Positions 1 to 8,597 are shown, counted from the stretch's first letter. The stretch: 35,763 bases of DNA from Candidatus Aminicenantota bacterium (GCA_022866045.1 JALHTW010000193.1:1-35763); one strand, 5' to 3'. Made by a program: numbers and translations. The notes: generated from the sequence alone by a model not told the origin.

Positions 1-675
1 ATGTCCGAATACATGGAAAAGCACTCCGTTTCCAGGCTCATCGGCGCGCCGCCCGGGTATGTCGGCTATGAAGAAGGCGGACAGCTTACGGAAGCCGTCA
101 AACGGCGGCCGTATTCCATCATCCTTCTCGACGAGATCGAAAAGGCCCATCCCGACACCTTCAACATCCTGCTTCAAATTTTGGATGACGGCCGCCTTAC
201 GGACGGAAAGGGACGGACGGTCGATTTCAAGAACACGCTGGTCATCATGACCTCGAACTTGGGCAGCCAAATCATCAAGGAGTTTAGCCTGGACTACGAA
301 ACCATGGAACGGGAGATGAAGAAGATCCTGGAGGGCCATTTCCGGCCGGAATTTCTCAACCGCATCGATGAGGTGATCATTTTCAAATCCCTGACCAAAG
401 ATACGATCCTCAAGATCGTTGACCTCCAAATGGAGCTGCTCCGCAAGCGTCTCAAGGAGCGGAAAATCGGCATTGAACTCACCCTGAAAGCCAGGCAGAG
501 CCTGGCAGCCAAAGGTTATGATCCGGTCTATGGGGCCCGGCCTCTCAAGAGGACGATTCAGCAGGAGATCCAGAATCCTCTAGCCATGAAGATCCTGGCT
601 GAAGAATATAAAGAAGGAGACACGGCTAAGATCGACGTGAATGAGAACGATGAGTTCGTTTTCATGAAGGAATGA
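1..675 (+). CDS. clpB: ClpB-type AAA+ disaggregase, C-terminal part (cut by window start)
   Basis: This is the second AAA+ module of a Clp/Hsp100 chaperone, which threads aggregated proteins through a hexameric ring in the cytoplasm together with DnaK. Visible are the pore-loop region ([13 protein letters not shown]), Walker B ([13 protein letters not shown]), a sensor-1 stretch (VIMTSNLGS), an arginine-finger region ([12 protein letters not shown]) and sensor 2 (YGARPLKR). The Walker A motif and everything N-terminal to it lie upstream of the window, so residue 1 of the track is an internal methionine, not a start. ClpB is preferred over ClpC because of the direct match to the ClpB pore and sensor-2 region; a ClpC/ClpA paralogue cannot be fully excluded without the N-terminal and middle domains. 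The next gene has its own promoter. Confidence 0.9.
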   Translation: MSEYMEKHSVSRLIGAPPGYVGYEEGGQLTEAVKRRPYSIILLDEIEKAHPDTFNILLQILDDGRLTDGKGRTVDFKNTLVIMTSNLGSQIIKEFSLDYETMEREMKKILEGHFRPEFLNRIDEVIIFKSLTKDTILKIVDLQMELLRKRLKERKIGIELTLKARQSLAAKGYDPVYGARPLKRTIQQEIQNPLAMKILAEEYKEGDTAKIDVNENDEFVFMKE

Positions 676-709
676 CGATATATCGAATGGACCCCTCTTT
701 ATATTTAAT

Positions 710-738
710 TTGACAAGTTCTTGAGAATTTTGTAAATA
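710..738 (+). promoter_or_regulatory. Predicted sigma70 promoter of the FadL-like gene
   Basis: A perfect TTGACA -35 box is followed at 15-17 bp by a TGTAAATA -10 region in the AT-rich gap after clpB. A strong ribosome binding site (GCAGGAGG) stands before the ATG of the next gene. The -35 is convincing; the -10 is only a partial match. Confidence 0.5.
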
Positions 739-774
739 GAGAGCACGTTTCATTTTTAATAGCAGGAGGTTAAC

Positions 775-2157
775 ATGAAGAAGGGCAAAAGTATTCTCTT
801 TGTTCTCGCGGCGCTCCTTATGCTCAGCCCGCTCACATTTGCCAACGGCTTAAACCTGAACAGCCTCGGCACGCGCGCGTTGGCCATGGGAGGCGCCTTT
901 GTCGGCCTGGCGGACGATTTCAGCGCCATCTACTGGAACCCCGCCGGCCTAGCTAATTTTAAGAGCAGGACGTTCGGCTTCTACGGCGTCGACATCATCC
1001 CGTCCGGGACGTATAAGATTGTCGTCCCCAACAGCGTGGGGAAATACATCTTCCCCGGCTCGACAGCCGACGTGACTGCGGTCGACACGAAAACAAAAAC
1101 CAAGCACTACTTGGGTGGAATGGGCGCTTACATCCATCCGATCAACGAGAAGCTTGTGGCCGCGATCGGCTTCTATACTCCCTCCGGTCTCGGCTCGAAC
1201 TGGGATGGCTCCAAACTTGCCTTTATTTCCGGCGGCCGGGCGGACATCGAGTGGACGAGCAAGATCGGACTCCTAACGATCGCTCCTACGCTGGCTTACA
1301 AGATCTCCGACAAATTTCAGATCGGCGCTTCCCTCAACATCAACTACGGAATGTTCGATATCAAAATGTATGGGGGGAATCCGGATTTAACTCCCTTGGG
1401 TATCCCAATCACGGCCTACGACCTGGGCCAGTATGAGGAAAGCGATACCGGATGGGGCCTGGGCGCGACCTTCGGCTTCATGTTCAAACCAGATGATACA
1501 ACCAGCCTCGGCTTGACGTTCCGCACACCCAGCAAAGTGAAATTCAGCGGTGAGGCAAAGCTTCCGGGTTTTGCTGGCCTAGGAGCTCCGGGCAGCAGCG
1601 GAATAGATCGTGAGGTCACCTGGCCGATGTGGATCGCCGCCGGCCTGGCCTTTAAGCCCGATCCGAAATTCACCATCACCTTCGACGCCCAATGGACGCA
1701 GTGGTCGAAAATCGAGAAGCTCGTGGCCACTTATAAAGACTCCACGTGGAGTTCACTAATGGCCAAGACCGGCAAGAACGAGATGTCGATGTTGTGGGGG
1801 GACCAGATGCAGGTCCGCTTCGGAGCCGAATACCAGCTCACCAAGGACCTGGCCCTCCGCGCGGGATATTATAAGGACGGGTCGCCCGCGCCGGACAGGA
1901 CGATGAACATCCTCCTTCCCAACTATGACTTCCAAGTCGTGACGTTCGGCCTGGGCTACTCCCTCGGCGCGCTCCAGATCGACGCCGGCTTGGAATATCT
2001 CATGGGATCAGACCGGGACATCCCGTTCTTGAAAACATTCTACAAGCCGCCCATCCCGAACCCCTCCTATGACTCATTCTACGAAAAAGCTCAGCCCGGC
2101 CTCTACGGGATGAAGATCATCGCTCCCAACATTTCCATCAGCTATAGGTTCGATTAA
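775..2157 (+). CDS. OmpP1/FadL/TodX family outer-membrane transport protein
   Basis: This is an outer-membrane beta-barrel of the FadL family, which takes up hydrophobic molecules such as long-chain fatty acids or aromatic compounds. A Sec signal peptide (about residues 1-23, cleavage after LTFA) is followed by the family hallmark near the mature N-terminus, TRALAMGGAFVGLADD then YWNPAGLA. The rest alternates in beta-strand fashion and ends in an aromatic-rich strand (SISYRFD), as expected for BAM-inserted barrels. The length of 460 residues is normal for the family. The start is supported by a strong GCAGGAGG ribosome binding site. The gene appears monocistronic, with its own promoter and a strong terminator. 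The substrate cannot be told from sequence. Confidence 0.88.
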   Translation: MKKGKSILFVLAALLMLSPLTFANGLNLNSLGTRALAMGGAFVGLADDFSAIYWNPAGLANFKSRTFGFYGVDIIPSGTYKIVVPNSVGKYIFPGSTADVTAVDTKTKTKHYLGGMGAYIHPINEKLVAAIGFYTPSGLGSNWDGSKLAFISGGRADIEWTSKIGLLTIAPTLAYKISDKFQIGASLNINYGMFDIKMYGGNPDLTPLGIPITAYDLGQYEESDTGWGLGATFGFMFKPDDTTSLGLTFRTPSKVKFSGEAKLPGFAGLGAPGSSGIDREVTWPMWIAAGLAFKPDPKFTITFDAQWTQWSKIEKLVATYKDSTWSSLMAKTGKNEMSMLWGDQMQVRFGAEYQLTKDLALRAGYYKDGSPAPDRTMNILLPNYDFQVVTFGLGYSLGALQIDAGLEYLMGSDRDIPFLKTFYKPPIPNPSYDSFYEKAQPGLYGMKIIAPNISISYRFD

Positions 2158-2188
2158 GAGTCGGGTTTAGAGCGGAAGAATTTATTTC

Positions 2189-2241
2189 GGCCCTTAGCCG
2201 GCAAGTCGAAAGACCGCGCGCCGGCGAAGGGCCTTTTTTTT
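2189..2241 (+). terminator. Strong rho-independent terminator after the FadL-like gene
   Basis: A 14-bp GC-rich stem (GGCCCTTAGCCGGC pairing with GCCGGCGAAGGGCC, one mismatch) closes a 17-nt loop and is followed directly by eight T residues. It ends the porin transcript just before galU. Confidence 0.88.
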
Positions 2242-2280
2242 ATTAGATTTTCCTGATATATTCCGAAGGAAGAGGAAGGC

Positions 2281-3141
2281 GTGAGAGTCCGCAAAGCTAT
2301 CATTCCCGCGGCCGGCTTCGGCACCCGCTTTCTTCCCGCCACAAAAGCCGTCCCAAAAGAGATGCTGGCCGTAGTGGATAAGCCGATGATCCAGTACGTC
2401 GTAGAAGAGGCAACGGCTTCGGGTATCGAACAGATCGGGATCGTGACGAGCTCCTGGAAAACGGCCATTGAAAAGCATTTCGGCCGGAGCGAGGAGCTTG
2501 AAAACTTTCTAAAGGAAAAGGGAAATATTGAATCATTAAGGGAAGTCGAAAACCTGAAACGTCTGGCAAATATGACAACCATCGACCAGCCCGCGCAGCG
2601 AGGCCTGGGACATGCCGTCCTCATGGGGAAGAAATTCACGGGAGGTGAGCCTTTTGCCGTTCTTAATCCGGACACGATCTATGACTGCCCGGTGCCCTGC
2701 CTGAAACAGCTTTTGAACGTTTTTGAAGAAAAGAAAGCGACAGTCGTTGTCTTAGGACGAATCGATGTCGAAGGGACGCACAAGCATGGTGTCGTCAAAG
2801 CGAAACAGATCTCGGAGCGGGTCTTTGAGCTCCTGGACATGGTCGAAAAGCCCGGTCCGGAAAGAGCTTTTTCAGACCTGGCCATCTTGGGCCGATATGT
2901 CTTCATGCCCGATATTTTTGAGGCCATAAAAAAGACGCCGCCGGGCGAAGGCGGGGAGATCCAGATCACCGATGCCCTCCGAATCTTATTGGACAGCCGG
3001 CCTGTCTATGGCCTGCTTTTCGAGGGGAGGCGTTACGATGCCGGCGACAAATTCGGGTTCCTCGAAGCCGCGATCAACTTCGCCCTCAAGCGGCCGGAAT
3101 TCCGGGATAAGCTCAAAGACCTGTTGAAAGCTTTATCTTAA
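2281..3141 (+). CDS. galU: UTP-glucose-1-phosphate uridylyltransferase
   Basis: It makes UDP-glucose from UTP and glucose-1-phosphate in the cytoplasm, feeding envelope polysaccharide and glycosylation pathways. The N-terminal nucleotide-binding signature is intact (IPAAGFGTRFLPATKAVPKE, then VVDKPMIQYVVEEA), followed by the usual NPDTIYDC and VEKPGPE segments. The length of 286 residues is typical of bacterial GalU. The start is GTG, chosen because the conserved N-terminus begins there and a GGAAGAGGAAGG ribosome binding site precedes it. A glycosyltransferase lies about 260 bp downstream beyond the tRNA, which fits a role in sugar-nucleotide supply, although the two are separate transcripts. 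Confidence 0.95.
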   Translation: MRVRKAIIPAAGFGTRFLPATKAVPKEMLAVVDKPMIQYVVEEATASGIEQIGIVTSSWKTAIEKHFGRSEELENFLKEKGNIESLREVENLKRLANMTTIDQPAQRGLGHAVLMGKKFTGGEPFAVLNPDTIYDCPVPCLKQLLNVFEEKKATVVVLGRIDVEGTHKHGVVKAKQISERVFELLDMVEKPGPERAFSDLAILGRYVFMPDIFEAIKKTPPGEGGEIQITDALRILLDSRPVYGLLFEGRRYDAGDKFGFLEAAINFALKRPEFRDKLKDLLKALS

Positions 3142-3147
3142 ACAGAA

Positions 3148-3165
3148 CATTCGATGGTTCGAATG
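3148..3165. other. Small perfect hairpin between galU and tRNA-Phe
   Basis: CATTCGA and TCGAATG form a 7-bp stem with a 4-nt loop between the convergent 3' ends of galU and the tRNA. There is no T-run on either strand, so it is not a classical terminator; it may mark the 3' ends of both transcripts. Confidence 0.3.
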
Positions 3166-3174
3166 ATGGGGGAA

Positions 3175-3247
3175 TGGCGAGGGACGGATTTGAACCGCCG
3201 ACGCAGGGATTTTCAGTCCCTCGCTCTACCGACTGAGCTACCTCGCC
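3175..3247 (-). tRNA. tRNA-Phe (anticodon GAA)
   Basis: Read on the minus strand, a 73-nt cloverleaf is complete. The acceptor arms are GGCGAGG and CCTCGCC with discriminator A; the D-arm region is GCTCAGTCGGTAGAGC; the anticodon stem GGGA/TCCC closes the loop CTGAAAA, giving GAA; and the T-loop is GGTTCAAATCC. CCA is not encoded and would be added after transcription. The gene has its own promoter upstream. I looked for a duplicated tRNA 3' end elsewhere in the window as a sign of an integrated element and saw none. Confidence 0.97.
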
Positions 3248-3283
3248 ACGAGAAAATGCCGGCGAACGCCGGAATCGGATTAT

Positions 3284-3312
3284 AGTATATTTTTACGCCC
3301 TCGGCTTGTCAA
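3284..3312 (-). promoter_or_regulatory. Sigma70 promoter of tRNA-Phe
   Basis: On the minus strand a perfect TTGACA is followed by 17 bp and TATACT. The predicted transcript starts about 30 nt before the tRNA. Its leader holds a short CCGGCG-AA-CGCCGG hairpin next to the mature 5' end. Confidence 0.75.
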
Positions 3313-3348
3313 TTATTTGATTTTGCTCTGATTTGCTTTGATTGATTC

Positions 3349-3377
3349 TTCATCAGGGGCACGGATTTTGCTAGAAT
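3349..3377 (+). promoter_or_regulatory. Possible extended -10 promoter of the glycosyltransferase gene
   Basis: TGCTAGAAT forms an extended -10 element about 24 nt before the start codon, with a weak TTCATC -35 at 17 bp spacing. It lies back to back with the tRNA promoter. Confidence 0.42.
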
Positions 3378-3400
3378 AGACGCTGACCGGGCTAGAAAAA

Positions 3401-4399
3401 ATGAAAATGGCCGCTTTGCTTCCCCACGTCGAGGTCTTTGGAGGAGTCCGCCGTTATCTCGAGCTCGGCAATGAATTCGTCCGCCGCGGCCATGATTTCG
3501 TGCTCTTCCATCCTCGGGGCGACAAGCCCGCCTGGCTGGGCTTTCAAGGCGCGACAAGACCGTTCTCCTCATTGGAAGATGAAGAGTTCGACGTTGGGTT
3601 ATGCAGTGAATATTCCATCCTTTCTCAATTTGAAAAGCTTAAAGCCCGGTCGAAATATTTCTATTTTGTTCTCGAAGGCCATAAAAAAGAAAAAGAGGTC
3701 GTCCGGAAAAATTTCCTTTTTCTCGGGAATTCCGAGGGCATCTGCCGGCGCATGGAGCGAAAATACGGGATTACCTGTCACCGGGCGCCAGGCGGGGTCA
3801 ATCCAGACATCTTTCACCCCCTCTCCGAAAAGCCCGAGCGCGAGGCGATAAACATCCTCTGTTATGGCCGTATCTACAAGCGCCGCAAGGGGATTAAGTA
3901 TGTCATTCGGGCCGTGGAAGGCCTCACCCGAGAATTCCCTCGGCTGCGCCTCATTTTTTTTGACACCCTAGTCGGCCGGGATCAGCGGGACCCTCGCCCG
4001 CTCATCAAAACCCGCGTCCCCCATGATTTTTACCTCAACCTGCCCCAGGACCGGATGGCCTGGATTTTCGGTCAGGCCGATATCCATGTCAGCGCTGAGC
4101 GGCGGGCAGGCTGGGCTAACACGTCGGCCGAAGCTATGGCCTGCCGGCTGCCGGTCGTTTGCACCAGATCCGGGACCCGAGACTTCGCCTTTCACGGCCG
4201 AACCGCTCTCGTCGTCCTTCTCCCGCTCCCTTTTCTTCTTCGCCGCCAGATCCGCAAGCTGATTGAGAATCCAGCCCTCCGGGAGCGTCTGGCCTGGACC
4301 GGCCACAAAAAAATCCAGGAGTTTACCTGGTCCGTTTTGGCGGATAGGCTCCTGACGCTATTTAATAAACCGAAATCAGCCGATTTCCGAAGCAAATAA
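3401..4399 (+). CDS. Glycosyltransferase family 4 (group 1) protein
   Basis: This is a GT-B fold retaining glycosyltransferase, likely cytoplasmic and acting on envelope glycans. The N-terminal acceptor domain has a glycine-rich start (VEVFGGVRRYLELGNEFVRRGH). The C-terminal donor-binding domain shows ILCYGRIYKRRKG and the typical nucleotide-sugar segment ADIHVSAERRAGWANTSAEA, in which acidic residues preceding AMACRLPVV match the E(x7)E region of GT4 enzymes. The length of 332 residues is slightly short for GT4. No strong ribosome binding site is seen, and a second ATG two codons in is an alternative start. The donor and acceptor cannot be predicted. It stands alone between tRNA-Phe and the next operon; galU upstream makes UDP-glucose, a plausible but unproven donor. 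Confidence 0.8.
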   Translation: MKMAALLPHVEVFGGVRRYLELGNEFVRRGHDFVLFHPRGDKPAWLGFQGATRPFSSLEDEEFDVGLCSEYSILSQFEKLKARSKYFYFVLEGHKKEKEVVRKNFLFLGNSEGICRRMERKYGITCHRAPGGVNPDIFHPLSEKPEREAINILCYGRIYKRRKGIKYVIRAVEGLTREFPRLRLIFFDTLVGRDQRDPRPLIKTRVPHDFYLNLPQDRMAWIFGQADIHVSAERRAGWANTSAEAMACRLPVVCTRSGTRDFAFHGRTALVVLLPLPFLLRRQIRKLIENPALRERLAWTGHKKIQEFTWSVLADRLLTLFNKPKSADFRSK

Positions 4400-4521
4400 T
4401 ATCGGACGGAAGGCAGGGCGTGCTGCCGCCAACGCCCGCAGCGCAAAATTCATGGGACACGATACCGATTTCAGAAATCAGGTAAGGTAAAAAGAATTTG
4501 AATTTGTGATATTAATCCCCT

Positions 4522-4551
4522 CTTCCCCCCTTGGGCAATCAAGGGGGGAAG
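4522..4551. repeat. Perfect palindrome, 12-bp arms (CTTCCCCCCTTG family)
   Basis: CTTCCCCCCTTG and CAAGGGGGGAAG pair perfectly around a 6-nt loop, then seven As follow. The A-run is on the wrong side for a plus-strand terminator. The C-rich/G-rich motif resembles two other palindromes in this window, around 9.2 and 32.5 kb, so it may belong to a dispersed palindromic repeat family. Confidence 0.6.
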
Positions 4552-4583
4552 AAAAAAAGTCGGTCCAAGAATCTTGCGTCAAA

Positions 4584-4612
4584 TTGAAATGACTTATTCA
4601 TTATGATATTCT
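4584..4612 (+). promoter_or_regulatory. Promoter of the DUF465-asd-like-...-priA operon
   Basis: TTGAAA, then exactly 17 bp, then TATTCT preceded by TG one base before (extended -10). It lies about 23 bp before the start codon of the first operon gene, whose GGAGGAG ribosome binding site follows at once. Confidence 0.6.
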
Positions 4613-4634
4613 TAGCCGTCGGAGGAGTAACCTC

Positions 4635-4856
4635 ATGGAAGAGAGCAAGTTGAAAGAGCGGCTGCTCCAGGAGAACGCCGAATTCCAGAACCTCTTCGAG
4701 GAGCACCAGCGTCATGAGAAAAAATTGACCTCGCTCAAGGAAAAACATTTCCTTTCGGAAGACGAAAGACTCGAAGAAAAGGAGCTGAAGAAGAAAAAGC
4801 TTGCCCTTAAAGACCGGATGTACGAGATCATGAGAGATTTTCAACGGTCTTTCTGA
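4635..4856 (+). CDS. DUF465 (YdcH-like) small coiled-coil protein
   Basis: This 73-residue, highly charged helical protein has the DUF465 pattern: a repeated EFQNLFEEHQRHEKKL segment, then LSEDERLEEKELKKKKLALKDRM. The family is widespread in proteobacteria and relatives and has no firmly known function. The sequence predicts two antiparallel helices and no signal peptide or membrane span. The start follows a strong GGAGGAG ribosome binding site. It is the first gene of an eight-gene operon, 11 bp before the next start, so its abundance is probably tied to the housekeeping genes downstream. Confidence 0.85.
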   Translation: MEESKLKERLLQENAEFQNLFEEHQRHEKKLTSLKEKHFLSEDERLEEKELKKKKLALKDRMYEIMRDFQRSF

Positions 4857-4867
4857 ATCAACCTCCC

Positions 4868-5896
4868 ATGAAGGCGAAAAGACGGCTCAAACTGGCCCTG
4901 GTTGGGACGAAATCCCTGCGCGGCAGGGAGATCAAGAGCGTCCTCAGCCAGAAGAAATTCGCTGCGTTCAACCTCGAATTCTACGACCCGGAGGTCAAAG
5001 AGGAGTACAGCAAGCTCACCGAGTTCAAGAAAGAGCCAAAGGTCATCCACGGAACGGACGGCGTCCTCCTGGCAGGGACGGACCTTGTCTTCCTCGCTTC
5101 CGATCAGGAGACCAACCGCGCCTTCGGAATGAAGGCGGCCGAGCAGGGTTTTCTGGCCATCGACCTGAGCGAGACATTCAACGACCGCAAGGATGTCCCT
5201 CTTCTCGTGGCGGGCGTCAACGACGGCGACGTCAGCGCCGGAAAGAACAAGCTCATCGCCAATCCCCATCCGGCGACCATCATCCTTTCGCACCTGTTCC
5301 ATCTTGTCGCTCCCCGGTTCGGGGTCGCCAAAGCGGTCGTCTTCGTCCTTCAGCCTGCCTCGGCCTTTGATGACGCCGGCATCCAGGAGCTGGCCAGCCA
5401 GAGCGTGGCCCTTCTCAACGGCAGCGTTCCCAAGAAGAAAGTCTTCAAAGAGCAGATCGCGTTCAACATCCTGTCCCACACCGAAACACCCGACGCCTAC
5501 GGCTTCGGCGCGAGAGAACGCCGGATCGTGACGGAGATCAAGCGTGTCATCGGGAAGCCGGACTTCCCGCTTTTCTTGTCGGCCATCCAAGCTCCCGTGT
5601 TCCACACGTATTCGCTGATGACGTATCTCGAGCTTGAGCGGGAGACCGACATCGCCCCGCTCGAAGCGCTGTTCCGGGAAAACGCATTCTTCAAGATGAC
5701 GGTGTTTCGCGACGCGTGCACGGTGTCGTCCATCTCGGTCTCCGGCAAGGACGGGATTTTCATCGGGCAGATCAAAAAGGAGGAATCTTCTCCCCGGGCC
5801 TTCTGGGTTTGGCTCGTCGCCGATAACCTCACCCGGGGCTCAGCCCTCAACGCCTTCGATATCGCCAATAGAATTCTTCTGACCGGGAAGGCCTGA
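4868..5896 (+). CDS. Aspartate-semialdehyde dehydrogenase-like protein without catalytic cysteine
   Basis: The protein has the two-domain Asd/ArgC layout: an N-terminal NAD(P)-binding Rossmann fold starting LKLALVGTKSLRGREI and a C-terminal dimerisation domain. True aspartate-semialdehyde dehydrogenases carry NPNCSTI with the nucleophilic cysteine; here the segment reads ANPHPATI, so the cysteine position (about residue 135) is proline. A histidine in PVFHTYSLM stands near the expected base. The enzyme therefore cannot form the usual thioester and is unlikely to be a working Asd. It resembles the Asd-related Usg-type proteins in this respect. It sits 11 bp after DUF465 and 11 bp before the ABC exporter, inside the operon. 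Whether it is a structural or regulatory homologue is unknown. Confidence 0.75.
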   Translation: MKAKRRLKLALVGTKSLRGREIKSVLSQKKFAAFNLEFYDPEVKEEYSKLTEFKKEPKVIHGTDGVLLAGTDLVFLASDQETNRAFGMKAAEQGFLAIDLSETFNDRKDVPLLVAGVNDGDVSAGKNKLIANPHPATIILSHLFHLVAPRFGVAKAVVFVLQPASAFDDAGIQELASQSVALLNGSVPKKKVFKEQIAFNILSHTETPDAYGFGARERRIVTEIKRVIGKPDFPLFLSAIQAPVFHTYSLMTYLELERETDIAPLEALFRENAFFKMTVFRDACTVSSISVSGKDGIFIGQIKKEESSPRAFWVWLVADNLTRGSALNAFDIANRILLTGKA

Positions 5897-5907
5897 TCCG
5901 CAGGACG

Positions 5908-7707
5908 ATGTTTCAACTGTTCAAACTGACGCTCCGCGAGAAGAAGTGGGTCGTCCTGTCCTTTCTCTGCACGATCTTCGTGGCCTTCTTTTCCTACGTC
6001 TTCGTGGACATGATCCAGCCCATCATCGACGAGATGTGGGGCCTGGGCTCGCCGGCCGTGCAGGCCGCGCCGGCGAAGTTCCGCTTCATGGACGTCGTCT
6101 TCCGGTTCCTCCATGTCAGCAAGCAGGACATCCGGCTTGTCCTCCCGTTCATCGTCGTTGTCGTCATCTTCGGCAAGGGCCTGTTCACCTTCCTCTCCTC
6201 GTTCTTCATGAAGGCCGTCGGCAACAAGGTTGTCAAGACGATGCGGGACGATCTCTACGGCCACATCCTCTACCAGTCCACGGGCTATTTCGACAAGGTC
6301 ACGACCGGCGACCTCATGGCCCGGCTGACCAACGACGTGGACAAGATCCAGCAGGCGGTCTCGAGCGCCATGAGCGACATGATCGAAGAGGTGTTCATCC
6401 TGCTGGCGCTCCTCGCCCAGATGTTCCTCAGGGACTGGACTCTGGCGCTGTCGTCGTTCGTCATCGCGCCGCTGGCCGTCATCCCCCTCGTGGCCTTCAG
6501 CAAGCAGCTCAAGAAAAAGGGGCTCCAGAGCCAGGTGAAGATGGGCCAGATCTACTCCCTGCTCCATGAGACCATCACCGGCAACAGGATCGTCAAAGCC
6601 TTCACCATGGAGCAGTTTGAGCTCAAAAAATTCCTGAAGTCCACCTGGAGCTTCTACAAAATCAACCTGAAATTGGCCTGGATCTCTTCGCTCTCCTCGC
6701 CGTTCATGGAGTTCATGGGAGGGATCGTCGGCGCGTTCATCCTGTATATCGGCACGAAGCGGATCGCCGATAACCAAATCAGCCCCGGCGATTTCGGCGC
6801 CTTCGCCATAGCCATCTTCATGATGTTTACCCCGATCAAAAGGCTCAGCCGGGCCAACAACGTCATCCAACAGGCCGCCGGCTGTTACGGCCGGATCCAG
6901 GAAGTCCTGGAGAGTCAGCCGCAGATCCAGGATATCCCCGGCGCTTATCCGCTGCCCTCGGTCAAAGGATATGTGAGCTTTGAAAACGTGAGCTTCTCCT
7001 ATAACGAATCGCGACCGGTGCTCTTTGATGTGAGTTTCGAGGTCCTGCCCAACGAGATGGTGGCCATCGTCGGGCTGAGCGGCGCCGGCAAAACGACGAT
7101 CATCAATCTCCTTTCGCGGTTCTATGAGCCGACGTCCGGGAAGATCACGGTCGACGGGATCGACATCCGGGACGTCACGCTCGCCTCTCTTCGTTCCCAG
7201 ATCGGGCTCGTGACCCAGGACATCATCCTTTTCAACGACAGCGTCCGCAACAATATCGCCTACGGCCTTGAGGATATGTCCGAGGAGAGGATCGTCGCCG
7301 CGGCCAAGGCCGCGGAATGCCACAATTTCATCATGGAGCTTCCGGAAGGCTATGAGACGTCGATCGGAGAGCGGGGCGGCCTGCTCTCGAGCGGCCAGAG
7401 GCAGCGGCTGGCGATCGCCCGCGCCCTTCTCAAGGATCCGCCGATCCTGATCCTCGACGAGGCGACCTCGGCCCTGGATTCCGAGTCGGAGCGGCTGATC
7501 CAATCGGCGCTGGCTTACATCATGAAGGACCGGACGACGTTCGTCATCGCCCACCGGCTGTCCACTATCCGCAACGCCGATAAGATCCTGGTCATCGACA
7601 AGGGGATCATCGTCGAGTCCGGCTCCCATGAGACGCTGCTAAAAAATGAGGGTATCTATAGAAAACTGCATGACCTCCAGTTTCCCGAGGTTGAGGAGAT
7701 CGGATGA
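5908..7707 (+). CDS. MsbA-type ABC exporter (fused permease and ATPase)
   Basis: This 599-residue half-transporter has an N-terminal six-helix exporter domain (about residues 15-325) and a C-terminal ATPase. The ATPase has Walker A (GLSGAGKTTI), Q-loop (GLVTQDIILF), a signature written LSSGQRQRLAIARAL with serine for the usual first glycine, Walker B (ILILDEATSALD) and the H-loop (IAHRLSTI). It works as a homodimer in the inner membrane. The best-known relatives flip lipid A-core or other lipids, which would suit this diderm, but multidrug exporters share the architecture and the substrate is inferred only. Its stop overlaps the start of yicC (ATGA), showing translational coupling within the operon. 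Confidence 0.88.
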   Translation: MFQLFKLTLREKKWVVLSFLCTIFVAFFSYVFVDMIQPIIDEMWGLGSPAVQAAPAKFRFMDVVFRFLHVSKQDIRLVLPFIVVVVIFGKGLFTFLSSFFMKAVGNKVVKTMRDDLYGHILYQSTGYFDKVTTGDLMARLTNDVDKIQQAVSSAMSDMIEEVFILLALLAQMFLRDWTLALSSFVIAPLAVIPLVAFSKQLKKKGLQSQVKMGQIYSLLHETITGNRIVKAFTMEQFELKKFLKSTWSFYKINLKLAWISSLSSPFMEFMGGIVGAFILYIGTKRIADNQISPGDFGAFAIAIFMMFTPIKRLSRANNVIQQAAGCYGRIQEVLESQPQIQDIPGAYPLPSVKGYVSFENVSFSYNESRPVLFDVSFEVLPNEMVAIVGLSGAGKTTIINLLSRFYEPTSGKITVDGIDIRDVTLASLRSQIGLVTQDIILFNDSVRNNIAYGLEDMSEERIVAAAKAAECHNFIMELPEGYETSIGERGGLLSSGQRQRLAIARALLKDPPILILDEATSALDSESERLIQSALAYIMKDRTTFVIAHRLSTIRNADKILVIDKGIIVESGSHETLLKNEGIYRKLHDLQFPEVEEIG

Positions 7708-8585
7708 TGATCCAGAGCATGACGGGATTCGCCGAGAAGAGCTTTGACTCGCCCACGATCCGGGTGAAGGTGAGCATTAAAAGCCTGAACCACCGTTTTT
7801 TCGATTGGAACTATAAGGGCGTGCCTGTCGGCGAGGTCGAGAACAGGCTGAGAGTCCTCTGCCAGGATAGGATCAAGCGGGGTCGGATCGAGGTCTCTCT
7901 GGACCTCGATTTTCACGACCCTTCGAGCTGGGACATCCGGATGAACGAAGGCCTGCTCGAAAAGATCCTTGTCTCGTTCGAGCGGATCTCGACGCGCCTC
8001 AAAAAAGAGATGACCTTTTCCCTGGAGAACCTGTTCCGGATCCCCCAGCTCGTCGAGCTCAAGAGGAAGGAATTCTCGGCTTCCGAAATGGCTTTTTTGG
8101 AGAGACGCTTTTTACGGACCCTGGATGAGGTCGTAAAGACGCGCAGGATCGAGGGGAGAAAGACCGCGGCCCAGATCAAGAAGCACCTGCAGAAGGTCAA
8201 ACAGGCCGTGGGCCGCATCGAAATACGGGCGAGAAAACAGCCCCGGACCGTCGAACAGAGGCTGCGGCAAAGACTGGCAGAGCTGAGCGGCAACGGTCCG
8301 CAGAACGAAGAGCGGCTGTCGGAGGAAGTCGCCTACCTGACGAGCCGCTACGACGTCTCGGAGGAGCTCCAGCGTCTCAAAAGCCATCTGGACGCCGCGT
8401 TGAAGCTCGTGACGTCGCGGAAGGGAGAACCGGCCGGCAAGATGCTCGATTTCATAGCCCAAGAGCTCACGCGCGAGGCCAATACACTGAACTCCAAGTC
8501 TCAGGACATCGGGATCACGCGGGAAGGGCTCCTGATCAAGGGCGAAGTCGAGAGCATCCGCCAGCAGGTGCAGAACCTGGAGTAA
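7704..8585 (+). CDS. yicC: YicC family protein (putative endoribonuclease)
   Basis: The N-terminus (IQSMTGFAEKSF, then SLNHRFFD) and the C-terminus (TREANTLNSKSQDIGITREG, then IRQQVQNLE) are the two most conserved parts of the YicC family. Work on the Escherichia coli protein describes it as an RNA endonuclease that affects small-RNA decay; that activity is carried over here from the family. The length of 293 residues is normal. Two ATG codons are adjacent; the second (MIQSMTG) gives the usual family start, while the first overlaps the stop of the exporter gene. Gene order yicC-gmk-coaBC-priA is a common conserved cluster in bacteria and supports the call. Confidence 0.93.
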   Translation: MMIQSMTGFAEKSFDSPTIRVKVSIKSLNHRFFDWNYKGVPVGEVENRLRVLCQDRIKRGRIEVSLDLDFHDPSSWDIRMNEGLLEKILVSFERISTRLKKEMTFSLENLFRIPQLVELKRKEFSASEMAFLERRFLRTLDEVVKTRRIEGRKTAAQIKKHLQKVKQAVGRIEIRARKQPRTVEQRLRQRLAELSGNGPQNEERLSEEVAYLTSRYDVSEELQRLKSHLDAALKLVTSRKGEPAGKMLDFIAQELTREANTLNSKSQDIGITREGLLIKGEVESIRQQVQNLE

Positions 8586-8597
8586 AAGGAGGGACGG

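Noticed and set aside
3175-3247. tRNA-Phe as an integration site for a mobile element
   Set aside because: No duplicated tRNA 3' end, integrase or phage gene is visible in the window.
5497-7629. 710-residue minus-strand ORF
   Set aside because: It lies opposite the Asd-like and MsbA-type genes, is extremely rich in Asp/Glu/His/Arg as expected of an antisense shadow in GC-rich DNA, and has no recognisable domain.
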